A stretch of 64,000 nucleotides of DNA from contig CBDATO010000003.1 of assembly GCA_965199805.1 (NCBI GenBank), positions 434,001-498,000 on the forward strand. Direction: 5' to 3'. The position numbers and the translations under genes were made by a program. Origin of the DNA: DATAZK01 sp965199805. GTDB taxonomy: Bacteria > Actinomycetota > Actinomycetes > Frankiales > Frankiaceae. Positions 42,082 to 50,189 of this stretch are shown here, one piece after another; positions within the stretch are counted from its first letter, which is position 1; each line of letters begins with the position of its first letter. The notes beneath the pieces are model-generated. The model did no database searches and was not told the DNA's origin. It saw only the letters and a list, made by a program, of their open reading frames with translations.

Positions 42082-43226
42082 GTACGGCTCTCGCGGGCGG
42101 CCGTCTCGCGCAGCCGCGGCGTTGGGTCAGCCGGGCCCTCGGTGACGACGGGCCCGACGCGATCGGCAGCTGGCTCACTGCCCGGGTCCTCGTCGTCGGG
42201 GCGCTCGCCCTGTCCGCGGCGATCGCGTCCAAGGTCACGGAGGTCTCCCCCGGCGCCCACCTGCCCCGGGTGGGCCTGCTCGGCTGGGACGCGCACTTCT
42301 ACAGCGACATCGCCCGCGTCGGCTACGGCGGCGTCGACCCCGAGACGCGGCGCTTCTTCCCGCTGCTGCCCGGCCTCACCTGGCTGGTCGGCCTCGGCGG
42401 GCACGCGACCGGTGTCGTGCTGCTGGTCCTCGTCAACCTCTTCGCGTTCGCGTATGGCGTGGCCTTTCTGCGCCTCGCCCGCTTCGAGGGAATGCCGGTC
42501 GAGACCGCCCGGCGCGCGGTCTGGCTGCTCGCGCTGGCTCCACCCGCGTTCGTGCTGGTCATGGGCTACACCGAGGCCCTCGCCGGGCTGCTCGCGGTGA
42601 TCACTTTCTACGGGCTGCGTAGCAAACGCTGGTGGCTCGCGGCGGTGGCCGGGCTGCTCTCCGGGCTGTGCCGGCCGCCCGGGGCGCTGCTCGTGGTGCC
42701 CGCGCTGATCGAGGTGTGGCGGACGCGCGCCTCCGGCGATCCGTGGCTGCCGCGCATCGCCGCGGTGATCGCCGCGCCGGTCGGGGCTCTGGCGTACCTC
42801 ACGTACATCGGCATCCGCTTCGGTGATCCGCTGCAGCCGCTGTCGGTCCAGCAGAATCCGCAGCTGCACGGCAAGCTCGTCGACCCGTTCACGCTCATCC
42901 ACCGGGCGCTGACCGGCGCCGGCGACAACCGCCTGGGCACCGCGCTGCACCTGCCCTGGCTGCTGCTCTTCCTGCTGCTGCTCATCCCGATGGCGCGCCG
43001 CCTGCCGGCCTCGTACACCGCGTGGAGCGCGCTCGCTCTGGTGTCGACGCTCGCCGGCAGCAACCTCGCCTCGGTGGAGCGCTACTGCTGGAGTGCGTTC
43101 CCGTTCGTCCTGGTCACGGCCGGGCTGCTGACGCCGCGGCCGGTGTGGCGTGGGGTGTTCGCGGTGTCGTGCGCGCTGCTGATCGTCTACGCGTCGTTCG
43201 CGTTCCTGCAGTTCTTCGTGCCCTGA
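42078..43226 (+). CDS. PIG-V-like membrane mannosyltransferase
   Basis: 382 residues from GTG 42078, overlapping the previous stop (GTGA). About eight TM segments. GWDAHFYSDIARVGYGGVDP and RRFFPLLPGLTWLVG form the first loop of PIG-V-type mannosyltransferases, with W-D as likely catalytic pair; GLLSGLCRPPGALLVVPALI matches a second family block. Probably transfers mannose from polyprenyl-phosphomannose to a membrane glycan. Confidence 0.85.
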   Translation: MSTALAGGRLAQPRRWVSRALGDDGPDAIGSWLTARVLVVGALALSAAIASKVTEVSPGAHLPRVGLLGWDAHFYSDIARVGYGGVDPETRRFFPLLPGLTWLVGLGGHATGVVLLVLVNLFAFAYGVAFLRLARFEGMPVETARRAVWLLALAPPAFVLVMGYTEALAGLLAVITFYGLRSKRWWLAAVAGLLSGLCRPPGALLVVPALIEVWRTRASGDPWLPRIAAVIAAPVGALAYLTYIGIRFGDPLQPLSVQQNPQLHGKLVDPFTLIHRALTGAGDNRLGTALHLPWLLLFLLLLIPMARRLPASYTAWSALALVSTLAGSNLASVERYCWSAFPFVLVTAGLLTPRPVWRGVFAVSCALLIVYASFAFLQFFVP

Positions 43227-43238
43227 TGCCCTGACGCC

Positions 43239-44414
43239 TCAGCCCTTGCTCAGCTGGCTGCCGACCGTGAGCACCCACAGCAGGGCCACCGGCGGCGCGG
43301 CGTACAGCGCGTACCGCGAGCGGTGGCCGAGCAGCACCAGCACCGACATCAGGTAGCTCTCGGTGCCCGCCCGCATGAAGGCGGTCGCGCCGCTCCACAG
43401 GAACGCGTTCAGCGTGACCACCACGAACGTCGCGGGCAGCCAGGCGACCTTCTCGACGAACGGCGTCGTGCTGCGCCGCAGTGCGACACCGGCAAGGACG
43501 ATGACGCCGAGCAGCACCACCAGCGAGACCAGCCGGAAGGCGGCCGCTCCCCCGTGCGGCGGCAGGTCGTCACGAAGCTGCTCGACCAGGCCGGCGAACG
43601 GTCCCGACAGGTTGTTCTTGCGGGACTGGGCGAACGGCCACGCGTCGAACCGGATCCGCTGCACCACCTGCCAGGCGCCGAAGACGACGACCCCCACCGC
43701 GCCACTCGCGAACGGCTGCCAGGCCGGACGGCGGCCGCGTCCCCACTCGATCAGCCCCCCCAGCGCGACCCCGGCCGGAATGGCGACGGCCGTGTCGCGG
43801 GCCAGGACGGCGAGCGCGAACGCCACCGCCGCGACCGTCCAGCGGCTCCGGCGACACGCGTAGAGCCCGCCGAGCACCATCGCACCGGCCAGCAGCTCGG
43901 AGGTGTCGAGGGTCAGCGTGAACGCGTAGCCGGGGTAGCCGACGAGCAGCAGCCCCCAGAGCGCATGCCGGCCGCTGCTCTTCGCGAGCGCGCCGGCGGC
44001 GGCACCGAGACCGATCGCCGACAGCAGGTTGACCAGCAGCAGGGTCCACGGCACCGCCCCCGGCTGTCCCGCCGACAGCACCCAGGCCAGCGCCCCGGAC
44101 AGCCAGCGCGCGTTGCGCAACGCCGGCAGGTCGAACGTGACGCCGGAGACCTCACGCGCCGTGCTGAACGGCGAGACGCCCAGCCGGTAGAAGAACTGGC
44201 CGTCGTACGCCTGGTCGGCCGGCCGTACGGTGAGCGATCCCGGCGCCTGGGCGGCGTCGGTCCACGGCGGCCCCGCGTGCACCAGCCGCGACGCGTCACC
44301 AGACGTCTTGACCAGCATCGCGGCGATCACGAGCAGCGCGAGCAGCCCGGCGATCGCGGCCACCGCAGCCGGGCGGTCGAGCCGGGCCACGCGCTGATTC
44401 CCGACGACCGCCAC
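43239..44414 (-). CDS. Polytopic membrane protein, likely surface glycopolymer enzyme
   Basis: 391 residues, about nine TM segments. QAYDGQFFYRLGVSPFSTAR in the first extracytoplasmic loop resembles the YDGQFYYR-type block of membrane proteins linked to cell-surface glycopolymers, and RWTVAAVAFALAVLARDTAV resembles a GT-C helix with Arg-Asp. Convergent with the PIG-V-like gene. Function inferred from topology and cluster. Confidence 0.7.
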   Translation of the reverse strand: MAVVGNQRVARLDRPAAVAAIAGLLALLVIAAMLVKTSGDASRLVHAGPPWTDAAQAPGSLTVRPADQAYDGQFFYRLGVSPFSTAREVSGVTFDLPALRNARWLSGALAWVLSAGQPGAVPWTLLLVNLLSAIGLGAAAGALAKSSGRHALWGLLLVGYPGYAFTLTLDTSELLAGAMVLGGLYACRRSRWTVAAVAFALAVLARDTAVAIPAGVALGGLIEWGRGRRPAWQPFASGAVGVVVFGAWQVVQRIRFDAWPFAQSRKNNLSGPFAGLVEQLRDDLPPHGGAAAFRLVSLVVLLGVIVLAGVALRRSTTPFVEKVAWLPATFVVVTLNAFLWSGATAFMRAGTESYLMSVLVLLGHRSRYALYAAPPVALLWVLTVGSQLSKG

Positions 44415-44499
44415 CGGCGCAGGCTATCGGCGCCGGACGCCTCCGCGGCTCTGCCGAACCCTGGCGTACGGCGGCGCGTCGCGGCGTACGGTGGACGCG

Positions 44500-44712
44500 A
44501 TGAACGGCGAAACGCTGCGGGGAAGTCTGCAGTACCAGCGGCTGTATCTGCCGCCCGGCACCAGCCGGCGCACCGCACAGACGGTGCTCACGCTGCACGC
44601 CGAGTACGGCGAGTGGGAGCTCGACCGGCTCCGGCTCTACCCCGACGGTTCGCGCCGCGTCGTGCTGCGCCGCAAGGCCCGTCCCGGGCTTCCCGAGTTC
44701 CTGCCGAGCTGA
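44500..44712 (+). CDS. DUF5703-like small protein
   Basis: 70 residues from ATG 44500. YQRLYLPPGTSRRTAQTVLT, HAEYGEWELDRLRLYPDGSR and the end VVLRRKARPG match the pattern of DUF5703 (YLPPG-SR----LT-HAEYG-WEL-R---Y-DG-R-V-LRRK). Short actinobacterial protein of unknown function, upstream of the M20 peptidase in several genomes as I recall. GTG 44491 is an alternative start. Confidence 0.8.
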   Translation: MNGETLRGSLQYQRLYLPPGTSRRTAQTVLTLHAEYGEWELDRLRLYPDGSRRVVLRRKARPGLPEFLPS

Positions 44713-44725
44713 CGCCTCCCGGGCC

Positions 44726-45109
44726 TCAGAGCAGGCGGATGAGCCCGACGATCTGCACCAGCGGCAGGGTCAGCAGCGCCGCGAGCGACATGCCGACGAG
44801 CAGCCGGGCGCGGCTGCGTCGCTCGCCATGGCCGTTGACCGCCGCCTCGCTGATGTCACGGAAGCCCTGGATGTAGCCCTCGACCGTGTACGGGCTGGGC
44901 CGGCGGGCGAGCTCCTCGCGGTGCTCGATCATCGCCTCCGGGCTGAGCCGCGCCGGGTCGATGTCCTCGAGCCGCCGCTGATAGCGATTGCCCTGCCCGT
45001 CAAGGGGACCACCGTCGGGGCGGCCGGCGGGAGCCGGGATCCGGTGCGGGATCGAGAAGCTGCTCGGGCCGCGCTCGGGCGGCAGCGGAGGAAGGTCGTC
45101 AGGGTGCAC
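44726..45109 (-). CDS. Small membrane protein
   Basis: 127 residues. An N-terminal Pro-rich cytoplasmic part (MHPDDLPPLPPERGPSSFSI), a helical middle (YTVEGYIQGFRDISEAAVNG) and one C-terminal TM segment (LLVGMSLAALLTLPLVQIVG). It begins 16 bp after the M20 peptidase gene on the same strand, so they may be cotranscribed. No family recognised. Confidence 0.75.
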   Translation of the reverse strand: MHPDDLPPLPPERGPSSFSIPHRIPAPAGRPDGGPLDGQGNRYQRRLEDIDPARLSPEAMIEHREELARRPSPYTVEGYIQGFRDISEAAVNGHGERRSRARLLVGMSLAALLTLPLVQIVGLIRLL

Positions 45110-45125
45110 CGGGTGATCCCTTCGG

Positions 45126-46448
45126 TCAGCAGCCGTCGATGAAGCGGTCGAGGACGCGTACGCCGAACTGGAGCCCGCTCACGGGCACCCGCTCGTCGAC
45201 GCCGTGGAACATCGCGCTGAAGTCCAGATCACGCGGCAGCCGCAGCGGTGCGAAGCCGAAGCACCGGATGCCGAGCCGCGCGAACGACTTCGCGTCCGTC
45301 CCACCCGACAGCATGTACGGAACCGCCCGGGCCCCGCTGTCCTCGGCCTTGAGCGCAGCAGCCATCGCGTCGACCAGCTCGCCGTCGAAGCTGGTCTCCA
45401 CCGCGTCGTCGAAGTTGATCCACTCGCGCTGCACGCGCGGGCCGAGCACCTCGTCGAGCGTCTCGAGGAACTTCTCCTTGTGCCCGGGCAGGAAGCGCCC
45501 GTCGACCGAGGCGGACGCGGTCTGCGGCACCACGTTGACCTTGTAGCCGGCGTCGAGCTGCGTCGGGTTGGCGGTGTCGCGCAGCGTCGCCCCGACGAGG
45601 CGGGCGAGTGCGCCGAGCTGCGACAACACCTCCCGGGGGTCGTCGTGGTCGAGCGGCACACCCGTCGCCTCGGAGACCTCCTCCAGGAAGATGCGCACTG
45701 ACTCGTGCATGTCGAGCTGGAAGGGGTGACGCCCGAGCCGGGCGACCGCCTCGCACAGCTCGGTCACGGCATTGTCGTCGGCCACCATGCTGCCGTGGCC
45801 GGCCTTGCCGGCGACGGTGAGCCGCATCCAGGCGAGACCCTTCTCGGCGGTCTGGATGCAGTAGAGCCGCAGGTCGTTGTTGATCTCGAACGAGAAGCCG
45901 CCGACCTCGCTGATCGCCTCGGTGCAGCCCTCGAAAAGGTGCGGATGCTTCTCGACGAGGAAGCGCGCGCCGTACGTGCCGCCGGCCTCCTCGTCGGCGA
46001 GGAACGCCAGCACGATGTCGCGCGGCGGCTTACGCCCTTCGCGCAGCCGCTGGCGGATCACCGCGAGCGTCATCGCGTCCATGTCCTTCATGTCGACGGC
46101 GCCGCGCCCCCACACCAGGCCGTCGTCGTCGACGTCACCGGAGAACGGGTCGCGCGTCCAGTCGGCCTTGTCGGCGGGCACCACGTCGAGATGGCCGTGG
46201 ATGAGCAGCGCACCCCGGCTGGAGTCCTCACCCTCGATGCGCGCGACCAGCGACGTGCGGCCGGGCGCCGACTCGAGCACCGTCGGCTCCAGGCCGACCT
46301 CCGCAAGCTTCGCCGCGACGTACTCGGCGGCATCACGCTCGAAGCCGTCACCGCCGCCGCGGTTGACCGTCTCGAAGCGCAGCAGGTCGCTGCACAACTC
46401 GACGACCTCGTCCGTGGCCTGCACGGCCGGGCCCGCAGCGTTCGGCAT
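45126..46448 (-). CDS. M20 family metallopeptidase
   Basis: 440 residues. Zinc and catalytic motifs: ALLIHGHLDVVPAD (first His and Asp), GRGAVDMKDMDAMTLA (bridging Asp), FLADEEAGGTYGARFLVEKH (catalytic Glu and metal Glu) and ISEVGGFSFEINNDLRLYCI. The dimerisation domain occupies the middle third. This is the M20 dipeptidase/deacetylase fold acting on dipeptides or acyl-amino acids; a cytosolic housekeeping role is likely. Divergent from the reverse transcriptase locus. Confidence 0.93.
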   Translation of the reverse strand: MPNAAGPAVQATDEVVELCSDLLRFETVNRGGGDGFERDAAEYVAAKLAEVGLEPTVLESAPGRTSLVARIEGEDSSRGALLIHGHLDVVPADKADWTRDPFSGDVDDDGLVWGRGAVDMKDMDAMTLAVIRQRLREGRKPPRDIVLAFLADEEAGGTYGARFLVEKHPHLFEGCTEAISEVGGFSFEINNDLRLYCIQTAEKGLAWMRLTVAGKAGHGSMVADDNAVTELCEAVARLGRHPFQLDMHESVRIFLEEVSEATGVPLDHDDPREVLSQLGALARLVGATLRDTANPTQLDAGYKVNVVPQTASASVDGRFLPGHKEKFLETLDEVLGPRVQREWINFDDAVETSFDGELVDAMAAALKAEDSGARAVPYMLSGGTDAKSFARLGIRCFGFAPLRLPRDLDFSAMFHGVDERVPVSGLQFGVRVLDRFIDGC

Positions 46449-46521
46449 GGATCCATTGTGACGGCTGATCAGGCGGGACGGGATTTTTCCTGTTGACGGC
46501 CGGGCCGGCGGCCGCGTCGGT

Positions 46522-46527
46522 TAGCTT
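46522..46527 (+). promoter_or_regulatory. Candidate -10 box of the retron transcript
   Basis: TAGCTT fits the TANNNT actinobacterial -10 pattern and would place transcription start at about 46534, the first base of the a1-like repeat. A TTGACG at 46493-46498 is 23 bp upstream, longer than the usual spacing, so the -35 is unclear. Confidence 0.4.
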
Positions 46528-46533
46528 GCCCGG

Positions 46534-46547
46534 ATGCGGCAGCGCGG
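46534..46547 (+). repeat. a1-like arm of retron inverted repeat
   Basis: ATGCGGCAGCGCGG. All 14 bases pair with the arm at 46685-46699 with a single bulged base on the other side. In retrons such a1/a2 arms enclose the msr-msd RNA. Confidence 0.65.
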
Positions 46548-46684
46548 TCTCGAGACGGTGGCACCGGTACGCCGGCGGCACCCCTTCGGGGCTACCCCGA
46601 GGAGTACGGCTGAGTTGGGCTCCACGTCGCACGCGTCTGGCTGCACACGTGCAGTGCCACGCGCGCAGGACGAGACAGGTCGGG

Positions 46685-46699
46685 CCGCGCTGCCCGCAT
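46685..46699 (+). repeat. a2-like arm of retron inverted repeat
   Basis: CCGCGCTGCCCGCAT, complementary to 46534-46547 apart from one bulged C. Its last two bases are the first two of the RT start codon, so folding would hide translation initiation of the reverse transcriptase. Confidence 0.65.
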
Positions 46700-48032
46700 G
46701 ACCGATCCGTCCGACCCCGACCTCCAGCCGCGGATGATGCGGCTGGCGCTCGCCTTCCTCGACGGTCCGTGGGAGGAGGACGAGCTCTTCCGGCGCGGCC
46801 GGATCCTGCTGGACGCCAACCGCCATCCCCGCCGCTTCCCCGAGCTGCAGACCTGTCTACGCGCTGCCCTGGCGGCCTATCGCAAGCCGCCGTGGGACCG
46901 TCCGCGCGAGCTGGCCGACACGATGCTCGCCGCGCTGCTGCCCGACCCACCCCGTCGGCTCCTGCACGTGACGGTGCCCGAGCGGGTGCGGGTCGTCCCC
47001 ACCTTCGACGTCCGCCCGCTGGCCCGCATCGGCGACGTCGAGCGCTTCACCGGGCTGATCTCTACCGAGCTCGACTGGTACGCCGACCTGCGCGGCCTCG
47101 AACGCACCGTGGCGGACGAGCGGCTGCGGCACTACCGCTACCGCTGGCTGCCGTCCGCGCGGCGCCCTGCCCGGCTCATCGAGGCCCCGAAGGACCGGCT
47201 GCGGATGGTCCAGCGCCGCATCTTGCGTGAGGTGCTCGCGCCCGTGCCGGTCAGCCCCATCGCGCACGGCTACGTGCCCGGGCGCAGCGCCCTCACCGCC
47301 GCCGACGTGCACGTGGGGGCCGACGTCCTCGTGCAGCTCGACTTGGCCGCGTTCTTCCCGTCCGTCACGTTCGGACGGGTGGCGGCCACGTACGAGCTGC
47401 TCGGCTACTCCCCGCCCGTCGCCCGGATCCTCGCGGGCCTGTCCACGAATGCGGCGCCCCGCGCCGTGCTGCGGGCGCGTCCGCTGTCGTCGTCCGTGTC
47501 GATCTCGGACCGCTGGCACGCCGACCGTCGCCTCGCCGCGCCGCATCTCCCCCAGGGCGCGCCCACCTCCCCCGCGCTGGCGAACCTCGCCTGCTACCGG
47601 CTCGACCAGCGCCTGGCCGGCATCGCGCGGGCCTTCGACGCCTCCGTCACCCGGTACGCCGACGACCTGACCTTCTCCGGCGGACGGCGACTGCGCTCCC
47701 GCTCGACGGACCTCGTCCAGACGGTTGGCGAGGTGGCGCGCGAGCAGGGTTTCCACGTCGCTGCTGCCAAGACCCGGGTTGTGACCTCTGCCCAGCGCCA
47801 GCAGGTGCTCGGCATGGTGGTCAACTCCCGGCGCAGCCTCCCCCGCCGCGAGCTCGACCTCCTCGAGGCAATCCTCACCAATTGCGTACGCACCGGGCCG
47901 GCGGAGCAGAACCGCGCGGGCCATCCGAACTTCCGCGCCCACCTCCAGGGCCGGCTGGCGTGGGTGGCCGCTGCGGCACCGCACAAGGTCGAACGGCTGC
48001 GCACGATCTTCGACCGAATCGACTGGGGCTGA
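46698..48032 (+). CDS. Retron-type reverse transcriptase with N-terminal extension
   Basis: 444 residues. Fingers motif RLIEAPKDRLRMVQRRIL (159-176), HGYVPGRSALTAADVHVG (190-207), catalytic DLAAFFPSV (215-223), LPQGAPTSPALANL (284-297), catalytic TRYADDLTFSG (318-328) and QVLGMVVN (369-376). The positions where retron RTs carry N-A-x-x-H and V-T-G read T-A-A-D-V-H (200-205) and V-L-G (370-372). The wording resembles, from memory, myxobacterial retron RTs. Residues 1-145 form an N-terminal extension with no recognised domain. No maturase, endonuclease, DGR or Cas1 partner is visible, so group II intron and DGR origins are unlikely. The start codon has no good Shine-Dalgarno sequence; ATG 46734 is an alternative. 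Confidence 0.9.
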   Translation: MTDPSDPDLQPRMMRLALAFLDGPWEEDELFRRGRILLDANRHPRRFPELQTCLRAALAAYRKPPWDRPRELADTMLAALLPDPPRRLLHVTVPERVRVVPTFDVRPLARIGDVERFTGLISTELDWYADLRGLERTVADERLRHYRYRWLPSARRPARLIEAPKDRLRMVQRRILREVLAPVPVSPIAHGYVPGRSALTAADVHVGADVLVQLDLAAFFPSVTFGRVAATYELLGYSPPVARILAGLSTNAAPRAVLRARPLSSSVSISDRWHADRRLAAPHLPQGAPTSPALANLACYRLDQRLAGIARAFDASVTRYADDLTFSGGRRLRSRSTDLVQTVGEVAREQGFHVAAAKTRVVTSAQRQQVLGMVVNSRRSLPRRELDLLEAILTNCVRTGPAEQNRAGHPNFRAHLQGRLAWVAAAAPHKVERLRTIFDRIDWG

Positions 48033-48063
48033 CGAACCGGGAACGACGCGGTGGCCGGTTCGT
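48032..48063 (+). terminator. Hairpin overlapping the RT stop codon
   Basis: ACGAACCGG (48032-48040) and CCGGTTCGT (48055-48063) form a perfect 9-bp stem with a 14-base loop starting at the last base of the reverse transcriptase stop codon. No U-tract follows. Likely terminator or 3' stabiliser of the RT message before the tRNA gene. Confidence 0.5.
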
Positions 48064-48135
48064 GTCGCAGGGGGCCGATGGTTGGTATGGTCATGACCGC
48101 AGTGAGGGGCTCGATGAGCTGCTCACAGCTACCTC

Positions 48136-48221
48136 GTCCGGGTGGCGGAATAGGCAGACGCGCTAGCTTGAGGTGCTAGTGCCCTTTACCGGGCATGGGG
48201 GTTCAAGTCCCCCCTCGGACA
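48136..48221 (+). tRNA. tRNA-Leu (anticodon GAG)
   Basis: The acceptor arms GTCCGGG (48136-48142) and CTCGGAC (48214-48220) pair with one G-U. The anticodon stem CTAGC/GCTAG encloses the loop TTGAGGT with anticodon GAG. A long variable arm (GTGCCCTTTACCGGGCAT region) marks a class II tRNA, and GGTTCAAGTCC is the T arm. No CCA is encoded. It reads CUC/CUU codons. An integrase remnant lies just downstream, so its 3' end has probably served as an attachment site. Confidence 0.95.
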
Positions 48222-48401
48222 CAACTGGATCAGCCCTCTGAGCTGTGGCGATGCGCCGTCAGAGTCGTACGGCTCCACTTCTGGGAGCATTGTGGGAGCA
48301 GAGCGGCCCATCCCGCACCGGGATGGCTTCGTGAAAGCTCCGATCTTAGCAACCCCGGGACGAGTGGGAACAGGTCATCCCGCCTTCCCGAAGGGCACCC
48401 A

Positions 48402-48660
48402 GTGGCCACGCTCGAAACCCGCCGCAACGCCGACACCAAAGCGATCACCGGCTACCGCATCAAGTGGCGTCAGGACCGCGCCCACCAGTCCGAGACGTTC
48501 GAACCCGACCATCACCTTCAGGCCCGCAGCTTCCAGCGCGATGTCGAGGCCGCTGGCCCGATGGCTGGATCAAGGGCATCGGCTACCCGGTCGCCCCGCC
48601 GCCGGTCGCCGAATCACGCTCGCTGGCTACGGCCGCCAGCACGTCCGCGACAATTTTCGT
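48402..48660 (+). pseudogene. Remnant of a tyrosine integrase (N-terminal part)
   Basis: GTG 48402 opens VATLETRRNADTKAITGYRI followed by KWRQDRAHQSETF, the N-terminal DNA-binding domain of actinobacterial phage/ICE integrases. At about 48545-48560 the frame shifts: continuation (GRWPDGWIKGIGYPVA) is found in another frame, so a small deletion has broken the gene. No core-binding or catalytic domain (R..HxxR..Y) follows. It lies 180 bp after tRNA-Leu, as expected for an element once inserted there. The rest of 48222-48829 shows no intact gene. Confidence 0.75.
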
Positions 48661-48829
48661 TTGCCGGACGAGCTACAGCCGGGTGCCTATCGGTTGGAAC
48701 GGTATTACTCCTACGGGGCTTCTGCAGATCGCACCGGTTTGACACTCGGCACGTCGTTCTCGGTAGTAGCTAAACAGGGCGCGAGGATAAGTCGGCGACC
48801 GACACAGCCTGGTGAAGCACGGCCCAATG

Positions 48830-49261
48830 TCATTGAGGGTGCGGCGGCTCGAATGACAGGTCCCGCACCATGAGGGGCCGGGACGGCGAGAGCATGACGA
48901 GTCGGCTTCCAGGGTCATCGAGGGGTTGCGTGAACCTTTCGCCCCACCGACTCGTGTCGTCGCTCAAGTACTTCGACAGCTTGCGAATAGCCAGTGCAGG
49001 GTCCATCTGGACCACCTGCGCGTCACCGCGGGCCGTCACCTGGAAGATCTGTCCGGTCGTTAGGTCACACGTGTCGATGACGAGCGCCACCCGCGGATCG
49101 TTTTCAAGCTGGGTGACCAGAGTGCTCCAGGTGCCGGTCAGCCACCAAAAGACGTCGGCCTCCCACAAGAACCAGATCGGCCGCACGACCGGCCCATCGG
49201 CGCCGGTATTCGCAAGGTGAGCGACCAAAGGCTGAGCCAGCAGATCATCTACCGAGGGCAT
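48830..49261 (-). CDS. Pyridoxamine 5'-phosphate oxidase-like (FMN/F420 split-barrel) protein
   Basis: 143 residues from ATG 49261. LLAQPLVAHLANTGADGPVV, RPIWFLWEADVFWWLTGTWS and the strand NDPRVALVIDTCDLTTGQIF are the split-barrel pattern of the PNPOx-like family (F420- or FMN-dependent reductases in actinobacteria). Ends close to the integrase remnant, so it may be island cargo or the first host gene after it. Confidence 0.85.
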   Translation of the reverse strand: MPSVDDLLAQPLVAHLANTGADGPVVRPIWFLWEADVFWWLTGTWSTLVTQLENDPRVALVIDTCDLTTGQIFQVTARGDAQVVQMDPALAIRKLSKYLSDDTSRWGERFTQPLDDPGSRLVMLSPSRPLMVRDLSFEPPHPQ

Positions 49262-49448
49262 GCTGGTATTCCTACTCCCGGCCCTAGCGGCACGGCACGG
49301 CCCACACGCTGGCCGGCAGCAGCCGCAGCGGGTGCTCTGCATCGAACTGCGAAGCGTCGCCTATTGCGGTGTTGGCAGGCGATGCGGGTGGCACTGAGCG
49401 CCCTAAGCGACTGGATGGAATCTGAACCGAGTCGGGCACGATGGGGCA

Positions 49449-49742
49449 GTGGGAACGCTGAACATCCGCCGGGCTGAAAATTACTGGGGCTCAGCGCGAC
49501 GCCTCGTGATCTACGTCGACGGCGCCAAGGTCGCCAAGCTGGGTCCACGCAAGTCCATGTCCCTCGAGCTGCCAGACGGTAGTCACACGGTGCGCGGTCG
49601 GATGGACTGGGTGACGTGCAGGCCGCTCGTCGTTACCGTCACCTCTGACTTCACCCGCACCGTCGAGCTGTCCTTGCCCATGTCGCGGTTGCCGCTCGCG
49701 TTCCTCGTACCTTGGCGCGGCTACGTGGCACGGGAGTGGTAG
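49449..49742 (+). CDS. Small beta-rich hypothetical protein
   Basis: 97 residues from GTG 49449. RRLVIYVDGAKVAKLGPRKS, MSLELPDGSHTVRGRMDWVT and VTVTSDFTRTVELSLPMSRL alternate strands and turns, in the style of small domains carrying a G-x-H-T-V-R sheet edge, and the tail PLAFLVPWRGYVAREW is hydrophobic. No family recognised with confidence. Confidence 0.6.
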   Translation: MGTLNIRRAENYWGSARRLVIYVDGAKVAKLGPRKSMSLELPDGSHTVRGRMDWVTCRPLVVTVTSDFTRTVELSLPMSRLPLAFLVPWRGYVAREW

Positions 49743-49928
49743 CAATCCGGCGGTGCCGCCACTTGCGCCGTGTCTAGGCAGGATCAGACGGGTGGGTCTG
49801 TCTGTCGCAAGTATCTACTGCGCTGCGGACATCTCCCGCATCTCCCGCGGCACGCGGTCCTCCCAGGAGCCAGCTCCCGCGGTGTTGCGGGTGATGCGCG
49901 TGTTCGAGGACCGTCATCTGAGCGTTGC

Positions 49929-50189
49929 CTAAGGCCCGAGAATGGGGCACGAAATCAGAACGTCGTCGTCCAAACCCAAGAGGAACGCGTCGCCGTAGAC
50001 GTCCGTATAGGTGAGCTGGGCCGCTGCCCTGTTTCGTGCCCGGCCGGTCGATTCACCGGCTCCATCGGCTACGACCACCATGTCTGGCGTCCCCCCAGCG
50101 GCCCTTGGCCTCAAATCGACGGGTATCAGCGCGGTCACCGAGCTGCACGGTTTGGCACCCAGCCGGTCATAGCGCCTTTTACCGGCCAC
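49929..50189 (-). CDS. Possible hypothetical protein
   Basis: 86 residues. Only the C-terminal third (LTYTDVYGDAFLLGLDDDVL and SCPILGP) has the codon pattern of a real gene; the start is uncertain. It lies in the 49743-50411 stretch, which otherwise shows no supported gene and may be decayed island DNA. Confidence 0.3.
   Translation of the reverse strand: MAGKRRYDRLGAKPCSSVTALIPVDLRPRAAGGTPDMVVVADGAGESTGRARNRAAAQLTYTDVYGDAFLLGLDDDVLISCPILGP

Larger units (their letters stand above)
46534..46699 (+). ncRNA. Candidate retron msr-msd RNA
   Basis: A 166-nt segment directly upstream of a retron-like reverse transcriptase, enclosed by a 14-bp inverted repeat. Inside, a first structured block at 46567-46607 pairs GTAC/GTAC with further CC/GG and CGG/CCG steps around a CCCC-TTC-GGGG hairpin (46581-46591), fitting the short hairpins of an msr. 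A second block at 46632-46663 is a long imperfect hairpin (CGCG, TGGC, TGCAC against GTGCA, GCCA, CGCG with 2-nt bulges), extended by CGTC/GACG at 46625-46628 and 46669-46672, fitting an msd stem. Folding was done by eye. The conserved branching G was not identified. No protein-coding gene is supported here. Confidence 0.6.

Noticed and set aside
44726..45109. GGPLDG hexapeptide in this small membrane protein, as in the phage proteins
   Set aside because: No other shared pattern (no aromatic tail, different length, a TM segment), so coincidence is more likely.
46493..47230. Plus-strand frame of 245 codons across the retron RNA and the RT start
   Set aside because: Pro/Arg/Ala-rich shadow of the RT frame with no domain; its upstream half coincides with the structured RNA.
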